From Mesorhizobium sp. M2E.F.Ca.ET.219.01.1.1 (GTDB lineage: Bacteria > Pseudomonadota > Alphaproteobacteria > Rhizobiales > Rhizobiaceae), in NCBI RefSeq assembly GCF_004016445.2, contig NZ_SADT02000004.1:124001-188000 (forward strand): 64,000 nt of DNA. The letters run 5' to 3'. Both the position numbers and the translations under genes were made by a program. Below are positions 17,203 through 26,874 of the stretch, piece after piece. Below the pieces are notes generated by a model. It searched no databases and had not been told where the DNA came from. It worked only from the letters and a program-made list of their open reading frames with translations. The first letter of the stretch is position 1. The number at the start of each line of letters is the position of its first letter.

Positions 17203-18696
17203 ATGCGTCTCCTGACAGTCAGAACCTGGGCTGCATCTTTCCTGGCGTCTGCTCTGATGTTGGGCGCCCAATTGGGCGCTGCCCGGGCAGCGCAGCCTTG
17301 GCTGGATAAGCTCGGCGAGCCGGACCGGGAAAAGTTCACGCAACTGGTCGGCACAGTCGATGGCTGGACAGCCGACAGGGCCGACAAGATCAAGGCCGAT
17401 CTCAAAGCATTCGTGGATGCACACCCGGATTTCGTTCCCGCCCGCGTCGAGGCCACCCGGGCGGAGTGGATGAGGGTTGCCAGCGGCATGGGGATAGCCC
17501 TGTCGAGCAAATCCTTCTTCATCGTCTTCGAGGAACTGGAGCGTCTCGACCCTTCCTATCCGCCGGCCTATGTCTATGCGGCGCGGACCTATATCTATTC
17601 CGGCTATCCGGCCGGCGCGCGCAAGCAGCTCGACAAGGCGCTTGCCCTGGACGCCGCGAACCCCTGGGTCGACCTCACCTGGTCCCTGATGTTTGAACGG
17701 TTGGATCACCGACAGGACGCGCTGACTTGGGCGAAGACGGCGATGCCCAAGACGGCCGGAAACACCAAGGCGATGGTCGGCGCCATCCTCGCGATCACCA
17801 ACCTGCAAGGCGTAACCAGCCACGACGCCGCGATTGCCTTGGCTGATCAGATACTGGCGCTCGAGCCGGACACGGATAAGCTCGCCGAGGTCATCGACGG
17901 ATGCCTGTCTGGCTACAGCTACCAGCCGGGACTGCTGGATGCTCTGACGGACATCAAGCAAGCCTTGTCGAATGCTCTCTGGTACGAAATCGCGCGCCTC
18001 GATCTGACCATTGGCTATATGTACAACAACGGCGTCAGGCCTCAATACCGGCCGGACTACGCTGCATCCGCGATCGTGATCCTCGACAAGATCGGCAATG
18101 ATCCGCAACTTGCGGAGAAAATATGGGGTACCCGATTTGATCTGGCCCTCAGTCTCGGCGACGTCGCGGCCATGACCAAACTTCTCGATGAAGCCGGCCT
18201 GAAAGGCTACGATGTGACGTCGATCGGCTATCACGAAGCGCAGCTGCTTTTTGCGCAGGGCCGATATGTCGACGTGATGAACCTCTACAGGAGGCGCAAT
18301 CTTCCCGAGGACACCTTGCTGGCGCTCGCCTATGACTGGGGAGGCGACCGCAATGTCGCCGACAGGATCTACCTGCGCGACCTGGAAGTGAACGCGACCT
18401 CCGGCCCCGCCAATGCCACCTATGCCGGGTTGAGGCTGTTCCGCTTCCGTGACATCGACGGCGCCATCAAATACGGAGAAAAGGCGTATTCGCTTTTTCC
18501 ATCCGGCTGGAGCCGTTCGCTGGTGACGACCGCTTGGCTGGTCAAATCGTCCGACTATCTAAAGGCCAACAAGACCAAAGAGGCCAAGGAAGCTTTCGCG
18601 CGTGCCCGCCAGATCGGGATAGACCGCAACTCCCTGCAAAGCTTCTGCAGCAATCTGTGCAATGACATCAGCTTGCCGCTGAGCGAGTTCCAATAA
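17203..18696 (+). CDS. Exported TPR-like protein of unknown function
   Basis: A 497-residue protein from ATG 17203. The Sec signal peptide (MRLLTVRTWAASFLASALML, cleavage near ARAAQP) argues for this start over an earlier one at 17167. The body is alpha-helical with TPR-like units: YPPAYVYAARTYIYSGYPAG, GARKQLDKALALDAANPWVD and DTLLALAYDWGGDRNVADRI. No catalytic motif is seen. The upstream ~280 bp after the terminator holds nothing recognisable. Probable periplasmic scaffold; function unknown. Confidence 0.75.
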   Translation: MRLLTVRTWAASFLASALMLGAQLGAARAAQPWLDKLGEPDREKFTQLVGTVDGWTADRADKIKADLKAFVDAHPDFVPARVEATRAEWMRVASGMGIALSSKSFFIVFEELERLDPSYPPAYVYAARTYIYSGYPAGARKQLDKALALDAANPWVDLTWSLMFERLDHRQDALTWAKTAMPKTAGNTKAMVGAILAITNLQGVTSHDAAIALADQILALEPDTDKLAEVIDGCLSGYSYQPGLLDALTDIKQALSNALWYEIARLDLTIGYMYNNGVRPQYRPDYAASAIVILDKIGNDPQLAEKIWGTRFDLALSLGDVAAMTKLLDEAGLKGYDVTSIGYHEAQLLFAQGRYVDVMNLYRRRNLPEDTLLALAYDWGGDRNVADRIYLRDLEVNATSGPANATYAGLRLFRFRDIDGAIKYGEKAYSLFPSGWSRSLVTTAWLVKSSDYLKANKTKEAKEAFARARQIGIDRNSLQSFCSNLCNDISLPLSEFQ

Positions 18697-18854
18697 CGGC
18701 CCGATGGCTTGGAGGTCCCCGAGCGGGGCGCCGATCCGTGTCCGGGTCGCCTCAGGAAGCCGTCCGCCGCACGAAGGGCAGGAAGCCCGCCATCTCTCGG
18801 CGGCGGGCCATCGGTTCGCGGCGGAAATGAAAAGCTCGGAGGCCGAAGCCGCCG

Positions 18855-19115
18855 TCAATAGCCACGTGGGGGGATCCACGGATCGGCGTACCCCAAGTGA
18901 TGGTCCAAGAAATTTGCGGCCTGATTGGATGGGCGCGCAACCACGGTACCGGTCGATTTGCAATCCAGTTTCGGGGTTGGCTTGCTGCTGGCCTTCATAT
19001 GCGTTGCGGAACACGAGGTTGCAGCTTGAGCCGTGGCCACCTTTTTCTTCTCTTTCGCAACAGCAGCTCCGGTGGCGGCCAATACCATTGCTACGCCAAA
19101 GACAACGAGTTTCAT
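18855..19115 (-). CDS. Small exported hypothetical protein
   Basis: An 86-residue frame from ATG 19115 with a clear signal peptide (MKLVVFGVAMVLAATGAAVA) and a Lys- and Thr-rich mature part containing two cysteines (TSCSATH; KLDCKSTG). The upstream frame to 19145 adds ten residues lying before the signal. The codon use fits its neighbours. It is probably a periplasmic protein of unknown function. Confidence 0.5.
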   Translation of the reverse strand: MKLVVFGVAMVLAATGAAVAKEKKKVATAQAATSCSATHMKASSKPTPKLDCKSTGTVVARPSNQAANFLDHHLGYADPWIPPRGY

Positions 19116-19554
19116 CGAAACGCCCTCAACCCTGCACAATCCCAAATGATTGCGCCTACATTAGCGTTACGTCAACTACATGTGGTCCGCAACGACGGCG
19201 GATATTGCCGGTAATAAAAGCCCGCCACCTTGAGGCGCCGGCCTGTCTGGACAATTTGTCCACTCGGTTCAGCGCGAGGTCACCACGGATGAAGGCAAGT
19301 TCTTGGTTCACCTGAACACCGACAGGGGGCGCTGAACGGGCTGCCGTCCGGCACGCGTATGGATGGTGGTTTCCGGTGATGCCGATAACCAGGCATCTGT
19401 CGTCGAATATGTGTGACGGTCCGAGATAACCATCGCAGGGAGCCTGATCGTCCAGGTGTCCGGTTGGCAATCACCTTGCGAGCTTCCTGCAATCCACGGT
19501 TACCGCGCTTCTCCGCGCCTTCCAAGCACGGCGCGAGCATATCCAGGTTGCGGC
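19116..19554. other. 439-bp stretch without a confident gene
   Basis: A minus-strand frame (19156-19470, beginning at its ATG MPTGHLDDQAPCDGYLG) is open and fairly protein-like (FDDRCLVIGITGNHHPYACR), but I recognise no family and see no strong ribosome binding site. It may be a degraded or small orphan gene. Nothing else stands out. Confidence 0.3.
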
Positions 19555-19788
19555 TTACCCGCGCCCCGCCTCGATGATACCGACCATCGCCCGGGTAAAT
19601 TCCACCATGCTATTTGCGGTGATGGCGGCGTTATCGGGGGATTGACCGATGTGCTCGGCCGCTCCGCAGCAGGATCGGCGGATGCTGTCGTAGTATGGAT
19701 CTCTCTCATCGTCCGGCAGTTCCGCCAAATTCAAGGCGCGACGGTGGATCATGCGCAATAGCTGCGCTAATGCTGTTTCGACACTCAT
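19555..19788 (-). CDS. Small hypothetical protein
   Basis: A 77-residue acidic helical protein from ATG 19788 (MSVETALAQLLRMIHRRALN), with GGAG 8 bases upstream (cggagcaaacgc). It has no signal peptide or membrane segment and carries one Cys pair (IRRSCCGAAEHI). It is not recognised. The good ribosome binding site and helical periodicity make it a credible small gene. Confidence 0.5.
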   Translation of the reverse strand: MSVETALAQLLRMIHRRALNLAELPDDERDPYYDSIRRSCCGAAEHIGQSPDNAAITANSMVEFTRAMVGIIEAGRG

Positions 19789-21083
19789 GCGTTTGCTCCG
19801 CATCGGTCGAGCGTCTCGGCACACCGAGTGCTGGATCGCCGATCGGGAAATTCCCGATTCGAACAGGCTGCACGCCAGGTATTAATATATCGTTGAGTGC
19901 TAATATACATGGCCGGCGTATGGAGTTGGCCAGGCGGGAACGTTTGGTAATGGGTGCAACCTCTACATGTGACTTCCGTCACGGTTCTGTGATGCAGCGC
20001 TTGCTACAGGCTCGTGGGCGAAGGCGCGCCGGTATAGCCCGCCTAGCCGAGGGATGATGCCCCCTGTCAAATGGCCTGCATGACAAGAACTTGATGTTCC
20101 AATGTCAACGCTGCTCCAGGACGATCGTCCGGAAGGGCTCCTGGATAAAGTCAAGAGCTTCAGATGCGAAGGGTGCCGATCCGAGGTGCCGATGACATAA
20201 GGGCACAAACTGGCGATCTTCGAACGGCACCGGCACTTGGCCGTGAAGGGCTCAAAATGAGCGGCTGAAGGCCGCCTACGGTTGGGGCGCGTGCGGATAG
20301 GACGGCGTCGGCACGCACTTCTAATACTCCAGTGACGATGCGAAGGAACTGGCTGGGGTTCCTGGAAGCTTTTCGAACTTTCTGGATCGCGCCCCACCCC
20401 GATTTGCCTGTGGCCATGGGCAAGATGGGACACCAGATTCGGTTTTCGGATAATTTGGGAGGCACCGAGCCTTTTGCACGCGTGTCTTCCTGATGGTGCG
20501 TGTCAGCATGCTCCCAAATGTGCACAGCAGCTTTGCGCCTCATTCCGGCCCCTGCAGTAAACTCTGTCGTCTCCCGAAAGCAGCCATTGCCTCACGATCC
20601 GCAGCGCCAACCGGGAATCCGTCGTGTTGCGCGGCTGGGGCGACCCTTCGCGCCGTTCGCACTGCGCCAAAAGTGAGGCGAGTGGTGTCTGTGGCAGATA
20701 GCTCTCGCCCCGAACTTCGACGTGATCCAAGGCCTCGTCGATCTATCCCGGAGCTCAGCTCCGTAAGAGCCGCCGTGATATTCTACTGCAATCGCTCAGC
20801 CTTGGTGGTGCCCGGAATGGGGACGATCCTGCCTTCTGGGCCAGAAGCCAAGCAAGGACCGGCTTGGCGATTTTCTGAAGCGGACGTCACGACTTTCGAT
20901 GCAGCATAATGCGCTGGAGGGTCATCGAGATATGCGCGCGTCTGATGTTATGATGTCCGCCTGTCTCCGAGGACTATATTCATGAGGGCCGGACGGGCCG
21001 GCCGCACACACTCGCGTATTCCTCTAACTGCGCAGCAGCGATGGGAAGCGCCATCAAGTGCAGCTCCCGAACTGTCAAACTCC
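19789..21083. other. 1.3-kb gene-poor region
   Basis: No convincing gene was found. One short plus-strand frame near 20102-20200 (MSTLLQDDRPEGLLDKVKSF, then RCEGCRSEV) resembles the end of a small zinc-ribbon protein and may be a remnant. The open frames at 20160-20543 (minus) and 20493-20909 (plus) have biased, low-complexity composition and no start signals. The region is likely decayed chromosomal sequence. Confidence 0.35.
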
Positions 21084-21407
21084 TCAATGTACGTGCACAA
21101 CCACGTACCGTCCGCCATAGGACTGATAATAGGTGCTGCCACAGTGCCACAGTACGGTCCCATTGATCGAAGTCTTCACACACGCCGTCGGAAGCCGGGT
21201 CACGTAGACGGTCGAACGGCGGATCGTTCGGCGCGTGGTGCGCCTCGCAACCCCCGCGACGCTCCCGGGCGTGAGCGGACGACCGACTCGCGCCTGCGCA
21301 TCGCTGACCAAAGGAGCGAAGGGCGTGACGGTCTCGACGAGGCCTGCAAACATCAAGGCAACGGCAATCCCGGCAGCGCCGGTGAATCTCAAGCTAGGTC
21401 TTGGCAT
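21084..21407 (-). CDS. Small exported hypothetical protein with Arg/Thr-rich segment
   Basis: A 107-residue protein from ATG 21407 (MPRPSLRFTGAAGIAVALMF), with a hydrophobic signal or anchor segment. This is followed by an Arg/Thr-rich patch (GVARRTTRRTIRRSTVYVT) and a C-terminal domain with two Cys (PTACVKTS; VLWHCGSTYYQ) and a Tyr-rich tail (YGGRYVVVHVH). Similar short proteins occur in rhizobia as conserved hypotheticals of the envelope. Function unknown. Confidence 0.55.
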   Translation of the reverse strand: MPRPSLRFTGAAGIAVALMFAGLVETVTPFAPLVSDAQARVGRPLTPGSVAGVARRTTRRTIRRSTVYVTRLPTACVKTSINGTVLWHCGSTYYQSYGGRYVVVHVH

Positions 21408-21490
21408 TTCGCATCCTCCGAAAAGCTCACCACTCCGTGCGTTCAGCACAAGACGCGAGCTACGGTCTTATCATCAAGAAATCGGTCCCA

Positions 21491-22723
21491 CTACAGCAAC
21501 AGTCCGACCAGTTGTTTGAGCAACTGGTCAAGAGGCATTATGGTCAGCGCTAAAGGCGTGAGGGGTAACAGAAATGCAACTCCCAACTGCAGAATTGCGT
21601 CTTTGGTGATTGGCACCGAACGCATACCCTTCACCACCTCGAAACTGTTCCCAAGATCTGCAAGTGACTGTATATCGGCGCTCCCCAACAAAGGCTCATC
21701 AGATCGCGCGCCGCCACGCAACCATTTTCTGTCGAATTCGCTTACATATAGCCGCGCGAGCGTTGCATATTCGCTGAGGCCAGTCCGTTTGGCAGCAGCC
21801 AACTGATTCATAAATGTGAGAAGCGGGCCAAAGATCACGCAGACAAGAAAGCCGCCGACTATAGCAATCTCCAGCTTGAAATCGAGCAGCGAATCTGCGG
21901 AGAAGAAGATGTAATCAGCTATTTGTCCCGACAGCAGTGCTCCATGCGCCACCACTAGTAAAGTGAACGCATAAACGGTATTCGACAAGAAGCCCAGGCC
22001 ACCGACACGATCCGGGTGAGTCGGAATAAGGTCCAGATGGATATCGGAGACTTGCCAAAGAAATCGTCCCCAGATGAACAGGCGGAAGTACCACCGGATC
22101 AACAGGAATTGAAAGATCGGAAGACTAATATAGCGATACCAGTAGCCCGCTACGAATAGGCGAGAGCTCCCGTCTGTCGGAACCGCATACCAAGTCGGGG
22201 CATTGAGTGTCGTGTATCGGTGCCAAACAAAGAAGACTCCGAAGCCGTAAACCAGCACCAAAAGCAGACATTCTGCGAGAACCGAATTGCGCAGGCGAAA
22301 TGCCGAAGAAATGGCACCGAAAAATCGCGGGAGGTCAGGTTCCTGAATCAGGTTGCGATCCACAAACGTCCGCCCAATGCCAACCAGCCGCTGATGGACG
22401 ACAAGCTCCGCCAGGACGAGAAGGGGGATGGCGACGAGAAAACGTACGTGAACCGCAAGGTCTTTCCAGAACGGCACAGCAACAGCTGATCCGACTAGAT
22501 TGCCCTCCAGCGCCGTCAGCAGCAGGAGTGGGAGCCACGATCCAAGCGACAGAAACAGGACGCGGCGGCGGAGGAGACCAAGGCCGCCGTCAGACAAGTG
22601 CGCGCGCCACAGAAGTTGGAAAAGCGGGCCGCCGAGAACCAGAGAGAAATCTTGTTTATCATGGATGATTGTGGCGCCACCGGCATACTGGTGCAACTTT
22701 GGCCGTTCATCGCTGTCGCTCAT
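21491..22723 (-). CDS. Polytopic membrane protein of unknown function
   Basis: A 410-residue protein from ATG 22723 (MSDSDERPKLHQYAGG) with about seven or eight hydrophobic segments, for example SLGSWLPLLLLTALEG, VRFLVAIPLLVLAELVV and LLLVLVYGFGVFFVW. I see no transporter or enzyme signature. The loop FLWQVSDIHLDLIPTHPDRV is conserved-looking. It is downstream of, and on the same strand as, the MscS gene (stop 22982), separated by about 260 bp. Confidence 0.7.
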   Translation of the reverse strand: MSDSDERPKLHQYAGGATIIHDKQDFSLVLGGPLFQLLWRAHLSDGGLGLLRRRVLFLSLGSWLPLLLLTALEGNLVGSAVAVPFWKDLAVHVRFLVAIPLLVLAELVVHQRLVGIGRTFVDRNLIQEPDLPRFFGAISSAFRLRNSVLAECLLLVLVYGFGVFFVWHRYTTLNAPTWYAVPTDGSSRLFVAGYWYRYISLPIFQFLLIRWYFRLFIWGRFLWQVSDIHLDLIPTHPDRVGGLGFLSNTVYAFTLLVVAHGALLSGQIADYIFFSADSLLDFKLEIAIVGGFLVCVIFGPLLTFMNQLAAAKRTGLSEYATLARLYVSEFDRKWLRGGARSDEPLLGSADIQSLADLGNSFEVVKGMRSVPITKDAILQLGVAFLLPLTPLALTIMPLDQLLKQLVGLLL

Positions 22724-22981
22724 GCCTACCATTTGCCCTGTTGTACCGGCCCGAGCTTGAGGCATTGATCTAGTCCTTCCGTCGCTAGCTTACTCATATT
22801 CGACTAAATCAGAGTTAGGCTCTGGCCGGAGTTTCCCTTGCCAAACCGCCGTAACATTGGCAGTGCAGCTCTTGCTGATCCGCGCCCTCTGTCTGTCGCA
22901 GGTACCATTCAATCGCCAATGGCTCTCCACGGAGTCGGGCCGCGGAACTAACTGGGGGCCGTCAACGCGCCGGGTTTGACG

Positions 22982-25048
22982 TTAGCTCGCAACCTGCTTC
23001 ATCTTGAGTAGTTGCTGCGCGGCGGCCGCGTTGTCGCCGCCACCTGCCACATGCACGGTGGGAACGGCGAGCTTAATGCCGTTCTCGTCGAATGCCTTCT
23101 TGATCATCATGAACGCTCGCCGCTTGATGCCGAACTGACCTCCCGGCTTGGTCATCAGCTTCATCCTGAGGTCGATCCCGGAGTCGCCAAAGCTGTCGAC
23201 CCCTTGCATTTTGAGCGGCTCGATCGTATCGGCGGCGAACTCGGGATCCGCAGCCAGCTCCTGACCGATCTTCTTGATGAGCCTGCGGGCGAGGTCGACG
23301 TCAGAATCATAGGTGATGCTGAGAGCCATTTTGTCCATCACCCAGTCACGGCTCATGTTCTGGATGGCGCCGAGCTCTCCGAACGGCACGGTGTAAACTG
23401 GGCCGCGGTGATGCCTCAGCCTGACTGACCGCAGGCTGAACGATTCGACAGTGCCCTTGTAGCTGCCGCTCTGGATGTACTCGCCGACACGGAAGGCATC
23501 GTCCAGCATGTAAAAAACGCCGCTCAGCACGTCCTTGACAAGTGTCTGCGAACCAAAGCCGATGGCCACGCCAAAAATGCCCGCGCCGGCGATCAAAGGT
23601 GCGATCTGAACGCCGAGTCCGGAAAGGATTGTCAGCAAGACGACGGTCGCGATGAAGACGGCGAGCACGTTGCGGAATATCGGCAGCAGCGTACGCAGCC
23701 GGCCGCTGCGGGCAAGCTCGTCGGCAGAGGATCCTTCCTTTGGTGGGAGCTCCATCCGATAAGCGATCAACGCTTTCGCCAGCTGCCAAAGAAGATCCGC
23801 AACCAGGAGGACGATGATGCTGTTGAGCAGGCCCGAAATCACGAGCGCGCCGGCTTCACTGCCGGCAAGGGCTGCAGCCCTTATGCGCCAGATATAGGCG
23901 AGCCATGCGACCGCAGCGCCAATAACCGCTGCCCTGGCACCCCTGACGATCAGCACGTTCAGCATGATGCCGAGGGCGCCACTGCGCTGCGCTCTGCCGG
24001 CGAAGGCCTGTGCGACGTTGCCAACCCCTCGCACCGCCGCTGGCAATAGCAACGCATAGAGGCCGAGCCATAGCACGCCGAGCAGTCCTGCCACCCAGGC
24101 CAGCCAAAGCGCGATCAGATAGATCGTCAGCAGCGATTGCCTGACAGCGGAAGCTGTCCCGCCCGGCCGCCGCCAGACGATTCCGATGGCGACCGCCAGC
24201 ATGCCCAGGCCGCAAGACAGGGCAACCACCCGCGCAACGTCGATTGAGAAACCGATGCTGGGCATGAGGCTGACCACGGCCCAGCCAAACAGCAGAAAGC
24301 CGGCGATGAGACTCACGCGCCGAAGCCAGAAACGCTGCGCAGTCCCGCTTGCGACAGGGATTGTCGTCTGCGTCTCATCCGACGTTCTGCTGTCCGCACC
24401 GGCAAGCCCAAACAGCAACCTGGCACTTGCGCGAACGACACGAACGGCGATGAAGGCGAGCAGCAAGGTCAGCACGACGCGGCGCAGCAAAGGCGGCCAT
24501 TCGAACGCGAGGAAGGAGCCGATGCCGGCCATAGTAAATGTCAGCAAGGCAGCGACCTCGGAAAGGGCCGCTTGTCCTGGATCAACCTTTCGATCTGAAC
24601 CGCCCAGCGCCAAAGCCCGGCGGACCAGCCACTCGGCGCCAAAGCCTACGGTAATCAGCACTGCCAGGATCAGGATCACCAGGCCGGGCCTGCCTGAGTT
24701 CACGTCGCGCGAGACCACGCCGGCGGCGTTAGCTAGCTCCTGCGGGATGCGAGGAATGGCGTCGGTGAGCGCGACGAGACGCGCGCGAACGGCTTCCTGC
24801 CAGCTCGATATCGCGTCGATCGGCGAAGAGGCAGGGGGGGCCTCGGCGGCTGGCGGTATCTTTCCTTCGAGCCATACCTTGACCTCCGGGTCGCCCAGCA
24901 GCTGAAGGAACTGCCTCGCCTTCTCGGGCGGCAGGTCGACCGCATGCTGCTGGGCCTGAGCCCAGGAAGTTCCAAGGAGCACCCAAAAGAAAATCGGAAC
25001 GACGGCCGACAGCAAAACACCAATTCGAGTGTACAGCGCATTGCTCAT
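22982..25048 (-). CDS. MscS-family mechanosensitive ion channel
   Basis: A 688-residue large MscS homologue from ATG 25048. It has a signal peptide (VLLSAVVPIFFWVLLGTSWA), a periplasmic helical domain, and eight to ten membrane helices. The MscS core includes the pore-lining helix region (LIAGAGIFGVAIGFGSQTLV) and the beta domain (VKDVLSGVFYMLDDAFRVGE; VPFGELGAIQNMSRDW). It would release solutes on hypo-osmotic shock, like E. coli YbiO-sized members. Its promoter side carries a 123-bp cassette that is repeated in front of the FixJ-type regulator gene at 29073. Confidence 0.9.
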   Translation of the reverse strand: MSNALYTRIGVLLSAVVPIFFWVLLGTSWAQAQQHAVDLPPEKARQFLQLLGDPEVKVWLEGKIPPAAEAPPASSPIDAISSWQEAVRARLVALTDAIPRIPQELANAAGVVSRDVNSGRPGLVILILAVLITVGFGAEWLVRRALALGGSDRKVDPGQAALSEVAALLTFTMAGIGSFLAFEWPPLLRRVVLTLLLAFIAVRVVRASARLLFGLAGADSRTSDETQTTIPVASGTAQRFWLRRVSLIAGFLLFGWAVVSLMPSIGFSIDVARVVALSCGLGMLAVAIGIVWRRPGGTASAVRQSLLTIYLIALWLAWVAGLLGVLWLGLYALLLPAAVRGVGNVAQAFAGRAQRSGALGIMLNVLIVRGARAAVIGAAVAWLAYIWRIRAAALAGSEAGALVISGLLNSIIVLLVADLLWQLAKALIAYRMELPPKEGSSADELARSGRLRTLLPIFRNVLAVFIATVVLLTILSGLGVQIAPLIAGAGIFGVAIGFGSQTLVKDVLSGVFYMLDDAFRVGEYIQSGSYKGTVESFSLRSVRLRHHRGPVYTVPFGELGAIQNMSRDWVMDKMALSITYDSDVDLARRLIKKIGQELAADPEFAADTIEPLKMQGVDSFGDSGIDLRMKLMTKPGGQFGIKRRAFMMIKKAFDENGIKLAVPTVHVAGGGDNAAAAQQLLKMKQVAS

Positions 25049-25190
25049 CGGGCACTCCGGCAATTTTCGGTTGACAGGTGCAGTCCCCATTCCATTGCTT
25101 GTTTCAACAAATGACTGCTCCCCGGTTAGCCGCTAACGAGACCGGCACGTCGGCGGGCGAACCGCCTCACTCGGCAGGTAGGGCGCCCAC

Positions 25191-25313
25191 GAGCAAACGG
25201 ATCACTGGCGATAGACTGCAATCGTTCGCCGCATTCCCTCTCTGGATGAGCTAGCAGCAAATTACTGATCTGACTTGGAAATGGGATATTGTACGTAAGG
25301 ACAATTGCGCAGG
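25191..25313 (-). repeat. 123-bp promoter cassette, copy 1 (upstream of mscS-type gene)
   Basis: This stretch is about 88 percent identical by eye to the reverse complement of 28827-28949. Read toward the MscS gene it runs from the palindromic operator (25288-25305) to GAGCAAACGG's complement at 25191, 143 bp from the MscS start. The second copy has the same orientation relative to the response-regulator gene. It is therefore best read as a duplicated promoter segment rather than a mobile-element end. Confidence 0.8.
25288..25305. promoter_or_regulatory. Degenerate copy of the ATTGTCC-N4-GGACAAT operator
   Basis: ATTGTACGTAAGGACAAT differs from the perfect palindrome at 28835 by two bases. 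It lies between the divergent MscS gene (start 25048) and the DUF900 hydrolase gene (start 25455) and could act on either. Confidence 0.6.
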
Positions 25314-25454
25314 CGGGTGGCGAAGAGATTGCAATCGGCCTTATTGTGGCGGTTTCGACAATCGCCATTGCGGTCACGGCCCCACGGGCTTGACGGTACG
25401 GTTGGCAACCGACCTGATGGGACCAGTCCGAGGCGATGAGTAAAAGGAAATAAA

Positions 25455-26681
25455 GTGCGGTGTAAGTCGCTGCATCTTCAGGCTAATGGAGCCATATTGG
25501 CGCTGCTTCTGCTTGTGCAGGCTGGATGCGCAACAGGACCCGAAGGCGTTCTGGCGCCCATCCCCGCGAACCTTGTTTCGCCATCAGCGTCTGATGTGAC
25601 CATGTTGGTGGCGACTAGCCGCAAGCCTTCCGGCGACCCGGCGACATTGTTCACTGGCGAGCGCAGCCCGGCACTGTCCTTGACCGACCTGACGATCTCA
25701 ATCCCGCCGAACCGCAAACCCGGCACGGTTGAATGGCCGAAAAAGCTGCCGCCCGATCCCCGAAAGGACTTTGCAGTCCTTGCTGCAAAAAACCTGTCGA
25801 TTCCCGAAGCTCACAAATGGCTGCATGCTCATAATTCGAATGGCCGTGTTCTGGTCTTCGTGCATGGCTTCAACAACCGGTATGAGGACTCGGTCTTTCG
25901 GTTCGCGCAGTTCATGCATGACTCGCGGGCGAAGGTCCTGCCGATCCTTTTCACATGGCCGTCGAGAGCCAGTGTGCTCGGTTACAACTACGACAAGGAG
26001 AGCACTAATTTCTCACGCACTGCATTCGAGCGGACGTTGAAGGCCTTGGCCGATGACCGCGACGTGACGGACGTCACCGTCATGGCGCACTCGATGGGCA
26101 CCTGGCTCGCGATGGAATCGTTGAGGCAGATGGCGCTTGAGGATGGGCGCGTTTCGCCCAAGATCAGGAACGTCATCCTGGCATCTCCCGATCTCGATGT
26201 GGACGTCTTTGGTCGGCAGTGGACCGAGCTTGGCCCAAAGAAGCCAAAATTCACCATCACCGTCTCGCGGGACGATCGGGCACTTGCCGTTTCGCGTCTG
26301 GTTGCTGGCAATGTCGACAGAGTGGGGCAGGTCGATCCCTCAAAGGAGCCGTACAAATCGAAGCTGCAGGCAGCCGGTATAACGGTTCTCGACCTGACCG
26401 ACGTGCAGACAGAAGATCGCTTGAACCACAGCAAGTTTGCCGAAAGTCCTGAAATCGTCCAACTGCTCGGGGCACAGCTGGCTTCCGGCCAAACCCTAAC
26501 GGACTCGAGGGCAGGCCTTGCCGACGAACTGGGCTTGGTCGTTGCCGGCACGGTAGACACGATCGGCAACGCCGCGGCAACGACGGTCAGCGCGCCAATT
26601 GCGACTGTCGAGGGGAAAACGAGCAAACCGCCGCCTGACGACCTGGAGACGATACTGAAGGGTGATGCGACGACGAAGTGA
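25455..26681 (+). CDS. DUF900 alpha/beta hydrolase lipoprotein
   Basis: A 408-residue protein starting at GTG 25455 (aaaaggaaataaa upstream). The lipoprotein signal ends in LVQAGC with lipid-accepting Cys25. The DUF900 hydrolase core follows: VLVFVHGFNNRYEDSVFRFA, ILFTWPSRASVLGYNYDKES and nucleophile Ser213 in VMAHSMGTW. The likely acid is in ILASPDLDVDVF. It is probably an envelope-anchored esterase or lipase; the substrate is unknown. The degenerate operator at 25288 lies 150 bp upstream. Confidence 0.85.
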   Translation: MRCKSLHLQANGAILALLLLVQAGCATGPEGVLAPIPANLVSPSASDVTMLVATSRKPSGDPATLFTGERSPALSLTDLTISIPPNRKPGTVEWPKKLPPDPRKDFAVLAAKNLSIPEAHKWLHAHNSNGRVLVFVHGFNNRYEDSVFRFAQFMHDSRAKVLPILFTWPSRASVLGYNYDKESTNFSRTAFERTLKALADDRDVTDVTVMAHSMGTWLAMESLRQMALEDGRVSPKIRNVILASPDLDVDVFGRQWTELGPKKPKFTITVSRDDRALAVSRLVAGNVDRVGQVDPSKEPYKSKLQAAGITVLDLTDVQTEDRLNHSKFAESPEIVQLLGAQLASGQTLTDSRAGLADELGLVVAGTVDTIGNAAATTVSAPIATVEGKTSKPPPDDLETILKGDATTK

Positions 26682-26716
26682 CCGTGCTGCAGCTGACGGG
26701 CAAAACTCTCGGAACC

Positions 26717-26774
26717 TGCTGGGACGGCTTGCTGTCCCGCCAGTGACCATCCGGAAACTGCAACAGGTCGAAAA
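26717..26774 (+). repeat. 58-bp direct repeat, copy A (downstream of marC-type gene)
   Basis: It begins TGCTGGGACGGCTTGCTGTC and ends GGTCGAAAA. It matches 27551-27607 in the same orientation with about six differences. The segment holds a small GGGAC...GTCCC hairpin. Together the two copies bracket the MarC-type gene. Confidence 0.75.
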
Positions 26775-26874
26775 TCGGTGCTGCTCAAGGGGGCCTTGGG
26801 GCGACGCCCAGATGATGGCGGCGACTTCTTCCCAAGGCGCAGCCATCCTGGGCGCTTGATAGGCCAGCACGAAA

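Noticed and set aside
19249..19261. GGACAATTTGTCC as another regulon operator
   Set aside because: Half-sites are in the opposite order and spacing from the ATTGTCC-N4-GGACAAT palindrome, and no start codon lies suitably downstream.
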